Assembly: GCA_022592445.1 (NCBI GenBank)
Contig: JABYQR010000202.1
Location: 19,033 to 83,032 of the forward strand
Direction of reading: 5' to 3'
DNA length: 64,000 bases
DNA from: Cytidiella melzeri
Lineage: Eukaryota > Basidiomycota > Agaricomycetes > Polyporales > Irpicaceae
The notes beneath the pieces were generated by a model. That model made no database searches and was not told the origin of the DNA. It saw nothing but the letters and a program-made list of their open reading frames with translations. Positions 52,834-64,000 of the stretch are shown one piece after another (position 1 is the stretch's first letter; each line of letters opens with the position of its first letter). A program made the translations under genes and the position numbers.

Positions 52834-54470
52834 ACTCTGACTCACAGACACGCCCCTTTTGCATCGGAGCATGGGCCGGCCAGCCACCAAGAGTTTTGGA
52901 CGCGGGTCGGACCAACAGTAGAAGAAACTGAACGCGCGAGCCCCGTTTCAGGAAGACTCCTATCACGCCACGCTGTGCAACTCCTGGACGGCGCCTCACC
53001 ACCTGCTCGCGACGGTTGGCGCCTCTTCAGCACAAGGGCGCGCACCGCTACTCCGCGTCGACCAACGCTGTGTCCCGCCGGGCGTCGACTCGCTGGACAT
53101 TTTGCCTCCGCAGACGGAAGTATTCTGCCACCATGTTTCCTCGCTCTCGCGTTTGGGTTTAGGACATAGAAGGAAAGGTTTAGGAGAGGGTCCTTAGGGT
53201 ATATAAAAAGGTGTTGCCTGTACTGCGTAAAAAGCAATCAATCCCCACCCCAGTCTCCAGAGTTCACTTTACGCTTTGCGCTCGCGTCGAGGGAGTCTCT
53301 TCGCGCCAATAGCTGTAGCTTCTTCTGCATTGTCTCACTGCGACTTCTTCCACATCTATGTCCGCTGCGCCTACCAACGACAACCCGCCTTGTGTTTGCC
53401 GTTACTGTCCCACCGTTCCCCACTTACCAGACGGTCACTGCCCTTACCGCCCGCGCCCGCGCGAGGTTCTGCGCCGTTACCCCATTTATCCCCGCGCCCA
53501 TGCCGCCGCCAGAACCCTCAACAGTGCCTACGGTCTCCCCTGAGAGATCTACTCCTAAATCACCCTTGCCAGCGCCGTCCGTCGCCTCCGTCGCGGACTC
53601 GCTTGATAACTGCTCCTATTGCAACACTCAGAGCAACCACCCAATTCCCCTACGTTCAGGACCTTTTGTCCCACTTAACTGTGATCACCCGCGCGCACCG
53701 CACCCAGATTGTTGGTTGTCACCAGACTTTGAAGGCGAGGACTACGAGTGCGAACTAGTGCAGTTCAATCTTAACAGCTCTACCAACGTCGTCGTTGGCC
53801 ACGCATTCGCCTGCAATACGCATCGCCACTCGGGAAGTGTTGTTCTACACTACCGCCCCCGTGCGCAGTCTGTCAAGTCAAATTGACTGCAGTCTCACAT
53901 AGCCTTACGCTGCAACTCGCGCTCCATTAGCTTGTCATTCTCTTACGGTTCCTTTCGGCTTTGTTACACTGCGTTTGGTTCTTAACTGCGTTATTTTACT
54001 GCGTTACTGCGTCTGCGTTTCACCTTCACTGTGTCGAGTTTACTGCGTTCACTTTCACTGCGCCCGCGTTTTACAGCAACTTCTTTCATCTTCACCATCG
54101 ACTGTGTTTTGTGTTCGAGATTCATACTGCGCTTGCGTTTACCATCTGTGTCTCTCCGCGCGCCGTTTTACTACAAGTCGCGACATCTCCCACGCGTTCT
54201 CTTTGAACCGCGCTAAACTCTTTCGCTTTCACCGCGCCAACTTGCCCTTTTACCCGCGATACGCGTGGTAGTTTGCCCGTCTAGGTCCTTTCACATAACA
54301 TATAACACAAACCTTGTTGCTCTTTACAGCACAGGTAAAACTGGGACTCTAAGACCACCTCGCACACTATAACACTTTTGCGCTTCCACACCTTTACACT
54401 TCTATTGCCACTTCGTGGTTGGTGGTGTTGTCTTTGAGGTTGTACTTAGTTTGAAGCGTGACTCAGTGTC
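52834..54470. other. GC-rich unassigned segment with its own TATA box
   Basis: A plus-strand TATATAAAAA at 53200-53209 and a pyrimidine-rich leader precede the ATG at 53358, but frames there are short. One 164-codon frame (53392-53886) has a Cys/His-rich second half (DNCSYCNTQSNH, LNCDHPRAPHPDCW) yet no known domain. From 53960 to 54280 the strand is T-rich with many CTGCGT repeats. It could be the LTR or leader of another non-autonomous element. No confident gene. Confidence 0.35.
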
Positions 54471-54893
54471 TCAGCGTTGGTTGCGCTCCTCGATACGCTG
54501 GAGAAGAGAAAGCTTTTCAGCTCCCTTCTTCTCCTGTTTCTCGATACAATTGAGAAGGCTGAGCTGAGACATGAATTGAGAGACCTTGCTCATGCAGGCT
54601 TGGTTCTCCTCATGCTTGATGGTGGTGCGAGCCTGCTCCTCGAGGTCGATCCTCTTAATGAGGGGCTTGTTATCGGGGTACTTGAGCCGGCAAGGCTTGC
54701 CAGCGTCTTTGAACTTGTCAAGAGTCTCCTTGGAGACTGTAAGGCGTTCCTGAAGTCCGGTGACTTCGTTGCAGAGGGGGATGGAGTAAGGGGTCTTGCA
54801 ATCAGACCTAGCAGTGATGAAGCAGGAAAGAGGCATGGTGACTGTGTGTGACGATGCGTGATGAGCTTGACAGCTCAGTGATGTGCAAAACAA
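54471..54893 (-). CDS. Small unrecognised protein
   Basis: 140 codons, or 119 from the internal start MPLSCFITARSDCKTPY. Mostly helical and charged (LQERLTVSKETLDKFKDAGKP, KRIDLEEQARTTIKHEENQ, LNCIEKQEKKGAEKLSLLQRIEER), so a coiled coil is likely. It matches nothing I know, and lies amid transposon debris; it may be an element-encoded accessory frame or chance. Confidence 0.35.
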   Translation of the reverse strand: MFCTSLSCQAHHASSHTVTMPLSCFITARSDCKTPYSIPLCNEVTGLQERLTVSKETLDKFKDAGKPCRLKYPDNKPLIKRIDLEEQARTTIKHEENQACMSKVSQFMSQLSLLNCIEKQEKKGAEKLSLLQRIEERNQR

Positions 54894-55397
54894 ATCTCCA
54901 TAAAGGAGAGGTCCTGTGTGTGCGTGGGGTAGTGCCAGCGTCGGCCTGGACTCTCTCTCCAGGTCCGGTGGTGAAAAGTATCTCTGTCATGGTTCCACCC
55001 ATGCGGCAAATGGTTGGCGGATCAGTATTTCACTGACCCTAAGTCCGGCCAGAACAAGTTACCCGTCTTCGTGCCTAGGCACTCATGGGTTTCTAGTCCT
55101 GTTGTCTAGCTCTTATAACAAGCTTCTGACACCAGACTCCACTATCACCTGTGGGGCGGCACACTTTCATCATGTTGGCATAATGCCAACCCCTGCTCTG
55201 ATCAGCTCTAGGAGCGTCGGGCGAGAGGGTGATTCAAATTATGCATATCAAGGCAAAGCCTAGACATAACTACCACTTAGAGCCTATGGTCCGGCTACCT
55301 CTATTTCTAGAGGATTTGTAAGGGGGCCGAGGCACAGGCACAAGACGTAGCAGAAAAGGGGAAATAAACCTCCAGCACATCCAGAAACGTGAGGGAG
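54894..55397. other. Transposon-rich spacer, nothing recognised
   Basis: About 500 bp without a supported gene. Short frames on both strands lack domain features. Confidence 0.35.
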
Positions 55398-55697
55398 TAC
55401 TGTACTGGCACAACCTAAGGTTTGCAGCTTGTGACCGTGACCCTCAGATGTTTGAAGATTCGGAAGTTCGGGACACGCAGTGACCTGTGACCAACGAACA
55501 TCTGAAAGTATCAATAGGCGCCTGTGTGTGCGCAGAGTGCTCCCCTCAAAAACATATGGGGTCATATTATAAGCGCCTGAGGTCACACACCCAGCAGAAA
55601 GTTCGCGAGGGTCTGTGACCTGTGACCGATGTTCAAAATGACGATGTTCGGAGGCCTTGTGACCATGACCCGAACCTTAGGTCGTGCCAGTACAGTA
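55398..55697. mobile_element. MITE-like element with 25-bp terminal inverted repeats
   Basis: The ends TACTGTACTGGCAC(A)ACCTAAGGTT (55398-55422) and the reverse complement of 55673-55697 agree at 24 of 25 positions. Both ends begin with TA, compatible with a TA target duplication as in Tc1/mariner-type elements. Subterminal direct repeats of CTTGTGACC(G/A)TGACCC (near 55427 and 55656) and repeated GTGACCTGTGACC lie inside. No coding capacity; 300 bp in total. Confidence 0.75.
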
Positions 55698-56205
55698 GGG
55701 GCAGTCTTATCCAAATGTAACGGTTAAGGTTACTACTCACCAGGTAAGTTGATAAACTTGGGGGAGATAGTGTGAGATAGAGAGTAAGAGGTGTGGTGAG
55801 CGAAGTACTGGTGGGTACTGAGTAGTCCTAGTTCAACAGAGTGGATAAGACTGAGGGGATATGCCCTCAGGAGTGCCTCTATATATACATGAAGGGGAGG
55901 ACCCCAGGTACTACCCTAAGACCCCACATACCTACATGAGTAAGCAAAGTAATCTACCTTACTAAGCATGCCCTATGCCCTAGTGGTGCCACTTCAATAT
56001 ACAACCAATAGCAATTGTCCCCATGACCTGACCCCATGACCCAGTTCCAAGGCTAGACTTGTTCTAGCTGGTTCTAAGACAAGGCTAGACTTTTCCAGAA
56101 GGTTCTAAGAACTATGACATCATCTAATGTAATGTTCTATACTATGACATCATAGTTCCAGCATGTTCCACAAGGTTCCAGAGAGTTCTATCATGTGATA
56201 CACAG
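55698..56205. other. LTR-like region of the broken copia element (uncertain)
   Basis: AT-rich, with a TATA-like TCTATATATAC near 55879 and repeated CAAGGCTAGACTT and ATGACATCAT(C/A) motifs. It could be LTR or untranslated sequence from the element at 56352, but the matching partner was not found. Confidence 0.3.
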
Positions 56206-56346
56206 ATAAGGAAAGGAGCGCATCAGCGCATCAGAGACAGGAGGCGCATCAGCGCATCAATTGATAGGCACTGAGAATAAGCGCCTGATAAGCGCCAGAT
56301 AAGCACTGGATAAGCGCCTAAATAGACGCCGGATAAGCACTGGATA
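56206..56346. repeat. Short tandem repeats GCGCATCA and GATAAGCxC
   Basis: GCGCATCAGCGCATCA occurs twice (about 56218-56261). Then about seven imperfect copies of an 11-12-base unit, (G)GATAAGCGCC(T) or GGATAAGCACT, run to 56346, directly at the broken end of the copia frame. Confidence 0.8.
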
Positions 56347-56351
56347 AGCAC

Positions 56352-58470
56352 TTAAATATTTCCAATAATACCGTTGCCTGGTAAGGCAAGTCTTGTAGAA
56401 ACATTGAAAATCTGTGACATCTGCCAGTTTAATCGTACATTAGGTAGACGGTTATTCAAATATACCGCTGCTTCGCAAGTAAGCTTCCTGAAACCATTTG
56501 ATAACCCAGCTTGCTGACGCAATGCTTCAGCTTTATATTTTATGGTCTGTTGCCACCGCTCAGCTCTACCATTTTGTTGTGGAGTATACGGTACAGACAT
56601 TTGTAGTTCTATTCCGTGTTCCTTCAGATAATCCTTGAACTCATTATTAATGAACTCTGTTCCACCATCACATCTGAACTTCTTCATCTTCTTTCCTGTT
56701 TGGTTTTCGGCCCATGACTTGTATTCTTTGAATCTTGTGAATGCTTCATCTTTGTGCTTGAGATAATAGAGCATCCCATGACTAGAAGCATCGTCAAGAC
56801 AAGTCATACCATACTTGTAACCATCAATAGAAGTTGTAGAATATTCAATGAGATCTGAATGAGTTAATTCAAGAACTTCTGTAGCTCTCGACATAGATGG
56901 TGGAAATGGTTGTCTCTTTCCTTTTCCAACTTTACACCCATGACAAGGAGAAATTGTCGATGGAATAGGAATCTTTTCTTCTAATCCCTTTGTTCCTTTG
57001 TGAAGATTTTTGACAATCTTATTCCCTGGGTGTCCTAGTCGATTATGCCACAACGTATAATCATTACGACTAACTTCATTAATTGAATCTATCTTCCTGA
57101 CTAGACGTCCTTGAATTCAATAAAGTCTGGCATGATCAGGTTGACCATTTATAATCTCTTTCCCTTCATTATAAATTGTCCATCCTTTTGATGTAACACT
57201 GCTGGTGCATCCTAGTTGCAGTGCTTCAGAAGGAGAAAAGAATCTTGTAGTCGCATCTGGTATATAGAGGACATTGTTCAAAGTTGTGCGATGTATTCTA
57301 TCTTTCACAAGGATTGTGTCAAGTATGACCGTTCCTTTTCCCAATATTTTGACAGTCATATCTTTACCTGCTACAGAGCATGTACCTGCTACCGTTGCTG
57401 GTTGATACGAGATAAAGTTGTCAATTTCATTGGTAATGTGACTAGTAGCACCACTGTTGATGAGCCATTCAACGCTTTCAGTCTCACATGTGCAATAAAG
57501 AGAAACGTTGATGATTTCAGTATCGTGCTCAAAGACAGGTTTGGTATCTACTTGAAGATTATTTACAGTCGCTTTGTCTTTGCCTTTGCCTTTAGACTTC
57601 TTGCGTTGTCCTCCTTTCTTTCCTTTATTCTCCTTGTTACCCTGCTTGTTGTTGGTAGAAGGTTCTTGCTGATTATTTCCATTACCACGAGACTTGTTCT
57701 GGTTAGGTTTCCCTTTATCCCAGTGCTGACTCGTAGTATGGTTAGAAAGCCCACACTTCTTGCATTTTTCCTTCGGTAAACGCGTGGTCTGCATAATCCA
57801 ATTTGCATTTTCACTGTTTGAACCCTTTCAACGTAACTCTTCTGCAAGTATCTTGGGGATGAGCATGTCAAACTTGATTTCTTCGGGTTTTGCAACAGTG
57901 CCAATGCATGCAGAAATGGCGGTTTTGTATGATGTTGGTAAAGCCCACGAAGAATATGAACTTTAATTTGATCATCAAGGTCTAATCCAGCAACTTTGGT
58001 TTCTCCAATCTTAGTACGGAAGCCTTGAATCTGTACGTTCATATCCTTAGACTCATCAAAAGTTGAGCTAAGTAGGTTTCTGAACGCAACAGAGCTTGCT
58101 AAAACTGATGTCTTTTCAAAGTCTGTTTTCAATCTCTTCCACACTTCGGAGGCCAAATCCTCTCCTTCAAGATAGGATTGCAAAGTAATATCAAGGTAAA
58201 TATTGAAATAAGCTAAAGCGTGTTGGTTCCGAATTTCCCAATCCTTAAGTTCCTTCTTCTCACCAGAAGTGTCAGGAGGTGCAGTAGTTGTACCAGAGCC
58301 TGAACTGGTAGCTGCTGCGGGTAAGGTAGGTTTCTTTTGGTCCCATTCACGATTAACCAAGTGTTTGAGTATCTGAACTAGCCAATCATAGCGGTGGACC
58401 ATTTCTTGTAGTTTGAACCGTTGAAGACAATCATTTGACTACCGCTAATCTTTCCTGGTTCAGCCATTAT
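56352..58470 (-). pseudogene. Broken Ty1/copia element: gag, protease and integrase part
   Basis: Read on the minus strand from MAEPGKISGSQMIVFNGSNY near 58466. Gag is interrupted early by TAG after KKWSTAMIG and by frame changes, then continues in the 57563-58402 frame (AYFNIYLDITLQSYLEGEDL). The 57117-57794 frame holds the knuckle CKKCGLSNHTTSQHW and a protease WLINSGATSH, where the catalytic Asp is Asn. The 56352-57053 frame holds the GAG-pre-integrase MWHNRLGHPGNKI...CHGCKVGKG and the integrase core HSDLIEY, CDGGTEF, YTPQQNGRAER. RT and RNase H are missing; the frame ends at 56352 against short tandem repeats. Confidence 0.88.
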
Positions 58471-58480
58471 AACCAAAAGC

Positions 58481-59190
58481 AATCAAGGATCAAGTTGTTG
58501 TACGGAATGTACACTTCAAAGATATGAGGTACTACAGGTGCAATTACAGGTGATGACGTCTGTTTAGAGTTTCTTCTAGAAGATCTTCGACTTCGGTATT
58601 TTCTCCGGAATTCGAGTTCTTATCTAGAGATTGATTGGATGTGTCACCAATGTAAGTTGTGCCTGTGATGATCTCTGATGGTTCCTGATCTATTACTACT
58701 TCTGGTTTGTTGTTCTGTGGTTCTGATTCTCGACAATTTGCTAAGTCTTGAAAGTATGCAGTGACTAAAGCAGGTACGTCAAGATGCGGTACAGATCCTA
58801 TGTATCCTCCAATGAGTTCTTTCTGATGTTCAAAAGGTTCAAGATACCGGTCCTGTGTTGCCAATGCAATAATTCTATAAAGTTTGTTTAAATCTGCTTC
58901 AAACAAATATCTATAGCGGTTAGGGCACGGTTGTGTTTCTGTCACGGAGACGGAGCTCGACGTAACAACTAGGGACACGGAGTGGAAGACGACAACGAGG
59001 TGGTGGCAGGCGTATAGCACAATGCTCTCACCAGCTATAAACCTTATACAGATATCTAGCCCAGTAAAGACCAAGTTAGTATTGGGTACTACTAGCTATG
59101 TAGTACAGGAGGGGTTTTGCTTACCTAGCCCAGTAAGGACCAAGAGGTTGAGATGGGGGCTAGGAGCGTACATGTAGCTGCTTATATAGA
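58481..59190 (-). repeat. Probable LTR/leader of the broken copia element
   Basis: On the minus strand a TATATA box (59183-59188) precedes the element, and TTTTGGTTATAATGG just before the gag ATG resembles a copia primer site. A 176-codon frame (58544-59074, with YRYLFEADLNKLYRIIALA) is open in this stretch; its product is not recognised. Boundaries are approximate because no second LTR was found. Confidence 0.4.
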
Positions 59191-60189
59191 CTTCAGGGAC
59201 CTGCGCACAGACCATGTTAAGGGCAGGCTTTGCAAGAAGCCATGTGAACGAAGAACAAAAGGACTACCTAAAGGAGAACAATAGCTATTGTCTAGACCTT
59301 GCCAAGAACTCTACTCGTGAGAGAATCTATCTAAAAGGAGACCAGCTATTGTATTCCATTCCCACACCTGTGAGAACATCCTTCCATAAAGATAACAATA
59401 GGGAAAGAACAATAAGGAGCCCATGTGGACAGTATCTATGACGTCAAACCCTAGCTATGGGCTGAGCCATGTGCTTGTAGCCATGTGGTCTTACTTAAGC
59501 TAAGTCACATGCCAGTGTGACGTAGTAGCAAGTAATGTGACCGTGTGGAGTGTCTAAGCCACGTGATACGGGCGCTTAATAGACGTGAAAAGGGAATTTA
59601 TGCAGAGAAGGTTGCAACTGAGCTGCAGCCCGGAGTTTTACAGATAAAAACAAGAGGTAAATTGCGAAAATTAAGGGCTAGTCAGGCCATCCATGACAGT
59701 TTCACAGGGTCTTGCAACACTGTCGACATCACAAAAGTTCCCTGTGTCAAAGAGGTGCAATTCGGAATTTGTACATGCTAATGAAGCCAGAGTACAACAT
59801 TACAAACTATGTAAAGAAAAGTCATAAAAGTTTGTCAGAATGTGCTACGTTATGGTCGTGACTCAATGCAGAACAAGAGAGAGATTGTCGCGGAGCGACT
59901 GCTGCTATACTGCTAAACCCTAAACAAGGGTGGAATGGATGGTGGTGAAAAGGAAAAGGATCTCCAACGACGACAACAAGGTCAGAGTCGATGATGAGCA
60001 GGCAAGCAGGCACAGAGGCCGGATACTGGCAGTGCAAATGACGAAGTCAATAGCATGCTTATACTAGGTTACATTCAGTAACTCACCTGGCAGTGCAAAT
60101 GACGAAGAGGTCAAGATGCAGAACCAGGGAGGGTAAGGGGTACTATATACACTGTGTCTGGGTGGTCTGTGCACCAGTTCCCACACTAG
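59191..60189. other. Transposon debris, nothing specific recognised
   Basis: About 1 kb of AT-rich sequence with short frames only. Motifs such as GAACAATA recur here and in the array that follows. Confidence 0.35.
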
Positions 60190-60425
60190 GGACTGGAGTA
60201 ACTGTGGGACTGGAGTAACAATAGAACAATAAGGAACCCGGGTAACTGTCAAGGACCGGGGTAACTGTCAAGGACCTGAGTAACTGTCAAGGACCAGGGT
60301 ACGTAGAACAATAGAGCTAGAACAATACAACAATAGAACAATAGGATAAGAACAATAGAACAATAAGACCTGGGGGAATCCCTGGGGAATCCCCATCAAT
60401 GGAAAAGGAACAATAGAACAATAGC
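60190..60425. repeat. Tandem arrays: 20-bp GGTAACTGTCAAGGACC and AACAATAG units
   Basis: Three consecutive 20-bp units (G)GGTAACTGTCAAGGACC(x)G at about 60239-60298 follow two looser GACTGGAGTAACTG units (60191-60218). Then several copies of (AG)AACAATAG run to about 60425. The array lies in the presumed LTR of the second chromovirus. Confidence 0.8.
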
Positions 60426-60633
60426 CTAGGTTGATCTGGAACCGCTCCAGACTGAGTCTAGGGTTTGGGTCTGGACTATTGATAAATAAGGCAGGATGTC
60501 ACGTGACCCAGGTTAGGGTTAGGTCCGGTAACACTCCTAGCCGGAAAATAAGCGCTCTAGATAGGCGCCTAAGGCTGTAAACTTGTGACAATATTGGAAA
60601 AATCCGGTCTCTGTTGGACTATCCATGTCATTA

Positions 60634-60643
60634 CCCCCCTCCT
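60634..60643 (-). other. Polypurine tract of the second chromovirus
   Basis: On the element strand AGGAGGGGGG is followed by TAATGACATGG, the usual polypurine tract and LTR start of this chromovirus group. The 3' LTR should extend leftward from about 60633; its other end was not found. Confidence 0.65.
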
Positions 60644-60648
60644 AAAAT

Positions 60649-63600
60649 TCATCGCCTCGATGAACTAAGACCAGGGACTCTACCATCTGCCCACTCGAGG
60701 TCAGATGCTATAGCTTCTGTGATGTTCTCCAACGGTTTCCAAGGGATGGAGTCGAAGAGTGCTTTGGGTAATCTCTGAGGCGCGTTGGTATGTCTGGCGT
60801 GGAACTCTGCAATGCTCTCTTTTGCATTGGTCAGATTTACTGCAGGTTCCCACGTTACATCGCCTTCTCCATAGCCTTTCCATTTGACTAGGTACTGCAT
60901 TTGCTTCCGATAGATCCGACTGTCTAGGATCTTCTCGACTTCATAGACTTGTTGATCATCTACTATGATCGGTGCTGGTGGTTCTGGTATGAGGCCGTTT
61001 ACTTCGTTTCCTCGATACGGAGATAGCCGTTCGACGTTGATGTTGTCGTGAATACGATATCCAGATTTGAGTTTGATCCGATATGTATGTTCACCGGTCT
61101 ACTGAAGAACTGTGAAGGGACCAAGCTGTCTAGGCCCTAGCTTGTCAGACTGCTGATGTACTTTGACGTTCTTGGAAGACAACCACACGAGGTCCCCTTC
61201 CTTGAAGACTGGAGTAGCTCTACGGGTATATCTGGAAGCTTCGGCCATCTTTTCCTTAGAGAGACGCGAGGCAGCTTCGGCTTCTGCCCGAACCTGTCTG
61301 AGCTTTTCTAGGCGTGCGTCTAGATTTGGCATACGACTTTGACGACCAATAGGAATGGTAAAGTCCGGTAGATACCCGTACATGACTTCAAACGGAGAGT
61401 GCTGAGTAGATGAGTTGACCCGGGAGTTGATGGCGAATTCAGCCACTGGGATGTATTCTGCCCAATCATCTTGTCGTTGGTCAACAAAGAGTCGTAGAAT
61501 CTTTTCTACCTCTTGATTGGTTCTTTCCGTTTGACCATTGGCCTGAGGGTGGTAGGCGGTAGTCATGGCGCCAGTGATGCCTAGCCGTTTGTACAACGCT
61601 TGCATGACACGAGCTGCAAACTGGGGTCCTCTATCGGATATAAACTGTTGGGGAATGCCGTGGAGCCTGAACACCTCTCTGATGTGAAGGTCGGCTATAC
61701 CGTCTGCTGTGACCGTAGACTGAGTTGGAATTACATGTGTTTGCTTGCTGTACAAGTCTGTGTACACGGCAATCATGTCAAATCCCTTACTACGTGGGAG
61801 TGGTCCGACTAAGTCTACACCAACCACCTGCCAAGGTCCGTCTGGTACTTCGATAGGCTGTATTGGGGCAACCGGGTGCTGTGCTGATTTGGTTCGCTGA
61901 CACTTGTCACATCCGAGGACGTATTGTTCTACAAATGATGCCATACGAGGCCACCAATAGTGCCGTGTTACTAGTTCCAGGGTTGCGTGTTTACCAGGAT
62001 GTCCTGCTGGTAGTGCATCGTGGCATCGACGTACAATCTCCTTTCGGACTTCTCGATCTTTGGGAATGTACAGCTTTCCTTTGTAGTACACCAGTCCGCT
62101 GTCTTCTTCCCACTCTAGTCCACCATCTGTCAATTTCCGGGGTCCGTCCTTCTTTAGCTTGGCTAATCCCTGAACCACCTCTGCTTCTCGAAGGCTGATG
62201 TCTCTGATTCGAGCTTCCAATGGGTCTGTTTCTAGAGTACTTGAGGCAGCTATGGTTTGGAAGTATTCGGGTTTCAGCACAACTTGTTCTTTGTTGTCTG
62301 ATGCATCTAGCACTTCCAAGGTTCTAACTCTGGACAGCGGGTCACCTTGAGTAAGGGTCTTTCCGGGTTTGTGGGTCAACACGAAATCAAACCGGCTAAG
62401 GTATAAGGACCACCGAGCTTGTCGTCTAGACAGATCCTGAGCGGTACGCCAGTACTGCAGATTCTGATGATCTGTGATAATCTCGAAGGGCGCGGGTAAT
62501 CCTTCCAGATAGTGACGCCAATCTTCGAGAGCTCTGATGATAGCGAGCATTTCTCGATCATAGATCTCATAGTTCCGTTCCGCTTCGGCCATAGACTGAG
62601 ACCGGAACGCTACTGGGTGCCATTGTCCATCCTCTAGTTTCTGCAATAGAACCCCTCCAGTTGCAAAGCCAGACGCATCAACTTCAATACGTGTGGGACG
62701 ATCGGGTTCCCATGTGACTAGGATGGGTTCCTGAGTGAACGCATCTTTGAGCATCTGAAAAGCGTTCTGCTGTGCTTCTCCCCACTTCCAAGGTTGGTCT
62801 TTCTTGGTGAGATCATGTAGGGGACGAGTATGCCGTGCAAAGTCCTTGATGAAACGTCGGTAGAAGTTGGCAAATCCAATGAAGCCGCGTACATCACGGA
62901 GGTTCTGTGGTACCGGCCAGTTGGTGATAGCTTCTATTTTACCCGAGTCCATACGGATCTTTCCGTTACCGATGATTAGACCTAAGTACTCGACTTGTGA
63001 CTGTTCAAATTCGCATTTCTCGGGACGAAGGTACAGGTCATTGGCTTCAAGTCTTGCTAGTACTTCATGGACGAGTTTACGATGTTCCGTGATGTCTGAG
63101 CTGAAGATGAGGATGTCATCCAGGTACACTGAGACCTTTCCTTCCGCAATGAGATCAGCAAAGATGGAGTTCATCATTGCTTGAAACGTGGCTGGAGAAT
63201 TGGTCATGCCAAACAACATCACCTTAGGCTCGAACAGCCCTCGGTTTGTCACAAATGCACCCTTCCATTCGTCATTTTCTTTGATCCGAATGTTATGGTA
63301 ACCCCATCGTACGTCAAACTTAGTGAAGATTTTGGCTTGACGAAGTCGATTGGTAATGTCTGATACCAAGGGGAGTGGGTACGGTTTTTGATCGTGATGT
63401 CATTCAACCGTCGATAATCCTGAACAAGCCGAAGCTTGCCATCCTTCTTCTTGACGAAGAATACCGGTGAGGCCATGGGCGACTTGGATGGGACAATATA
63501 TCCTTTCGCTAGGTTTTCCTCAATAAACTTGTCTAACTCCGCTTGTTCATTCGGAGACATGGGGTAGACCTTGGATCTGAACATCTTCGGGTTCTCTGTT

Positions 63601-64000
63601 AGATCAATCGTGTGATCCCAGGGTTGGTGCTCTGGGAGGCGCTGTGATGCTTCTTCGGAAAAGACTTTCTGGTGCCTGCGGTATTCTTCTGGAACCATCT
63701 GTTCGAATGTCTGTTGCTCTTTGGATTGATGGGCCTTAGCCGCAATATCTGTAGAGTACGTATAGCTAGCACAGGACCAAAGCTCTTCTTTGGTGTCCTG
63801 AATGATACCGGCTCTGAGCCAGGCTCGTCTCTGCTTCCGATTGGCTGTGATAGACTGGAAGGGTTCGAAGTCTTCTTCGGCTTCCAGCTCCATTTCTCCG
63901 GTAGCCCAATTGATCTTGGGGTTTGCTTTGCGAAGCCAGGGTAGGCCTAGAATGCAATCTTCTGGTCCGATGTCTGTGACCAAAAATGTTGCGTTTTCTT
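60649..64000 (-). pseudogene. Second Ty3/gypsy chromovirus pol, broken, runs off the right edge
   Basis: A different family from the 43.4-kb element. The right part (63249-63983 and open to the edge) has GPEDCILGLPWLRKANPKI and the RT start (SKSPMASPVFFVKKKDGKLRLVQDYRRLND). Near 63380 one base is missing in AAAAACCGTACCCACT, shifting the frame; the 61099-63369 frame continues with FDVRWGYHNIRIKE, YLDD, RNase H (DASGFATGG, DHQNLQYW), the integrase finger HPGKHATL...CDKCQRTK and the core VDLVGPLP, SDRGPQF, YHPQANGQTERTN. A TAG (61099-61101) then interrupts the same frame before EHTYRIKLKSGYRIHDNI and the chromodomain (QYLVKWKGYGEGDVTWEP), ending at 60649. gag and protease lie outside the window. 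Confidence 0.9.

Noticed and set aside
56206..56346. CRISPR-like array of short repeats
   Set aside because: The units are 8-12 bp, contiguous, without unique spacers, and the DNA is eukaryotic.
55735..59190. LTR pair bracketing the broken copia piece
   Set aside because: The flanking AT-rich stretches on the two sides do not align with each other by eye, so a pair could not be supported.

Overview
The window is fungal nuclear DNA, most likely from an Agaricomycete (mushroom-forming basidiomycete). The genes are split by many short introns of about 50-60 bp and lie close together on both strands. DUF6533-type seven-helix proteins, BTB proteins ending in a short KLDLEF-like exon, F-box proteins and Ty3 chromoviruses are all typical of that class. 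I cannot name the species. Statements about identity between copies come from reading by eye.

From 1 to 42.4 kb the window is a gene-rich arm. In order: the 5' part of the ER-fusion GTPase SEY1 (-); acetoacetyl-CoA synthetase (+); a BTB/POZ protein (-) with a duplicated last exon; a tandem segmental duplication carrying two copies of an uncharacterised SAP-like protein (+) and a truncated PRM1 tail; the intact cell-fusion gene PRM1 (-); a secreted low-complexity protein (+); a BAX-inhibitor/Lifeguard protein (-); a DUF6533 membrane protein (-); a possible receptor relic; a third, diverged SAP-like gene (-); RPL39 (-); ER FKBP2 (+); NKAP (-); an F-box protein (+); a membrane-anchored Smr protein (+); a GH92 mannosidase (-); peptidyl-tRNA hydrolase (-); GET1 (+); and malate synthase (+). 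Most are unrelated housekeeping or secretory-pathway genes, so no operon-like logic is expected.

From 42.8 to 64 kb the window is a transposon island. A complete 6003-bp Ty3/gypsy chromovirus (-), with two identical 300-bp LTRs and a TATAG target duplication, sits inside an exon of an F-box gene. Its coding region carries an apparent -1 frame change at a C7 run and one in-frame TAA. Further on are a Ty1/copia gag piece (+) with a half-tRNA primer site, a roughly 300-bp MITE-like element, arrays of short repeats, a broken copia gag-protease-integrase piece (-), and a second broken chromovirus (-) that runs off the right edge.

The least-explained content is the SAP-like family. Three loci share a 19-residue first exon and two intron positions and phases. 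Two of them carry an internally repeated WL(R/K)GAD motif and lie in a tandem duplication that also copied the 3' end of PRM1.
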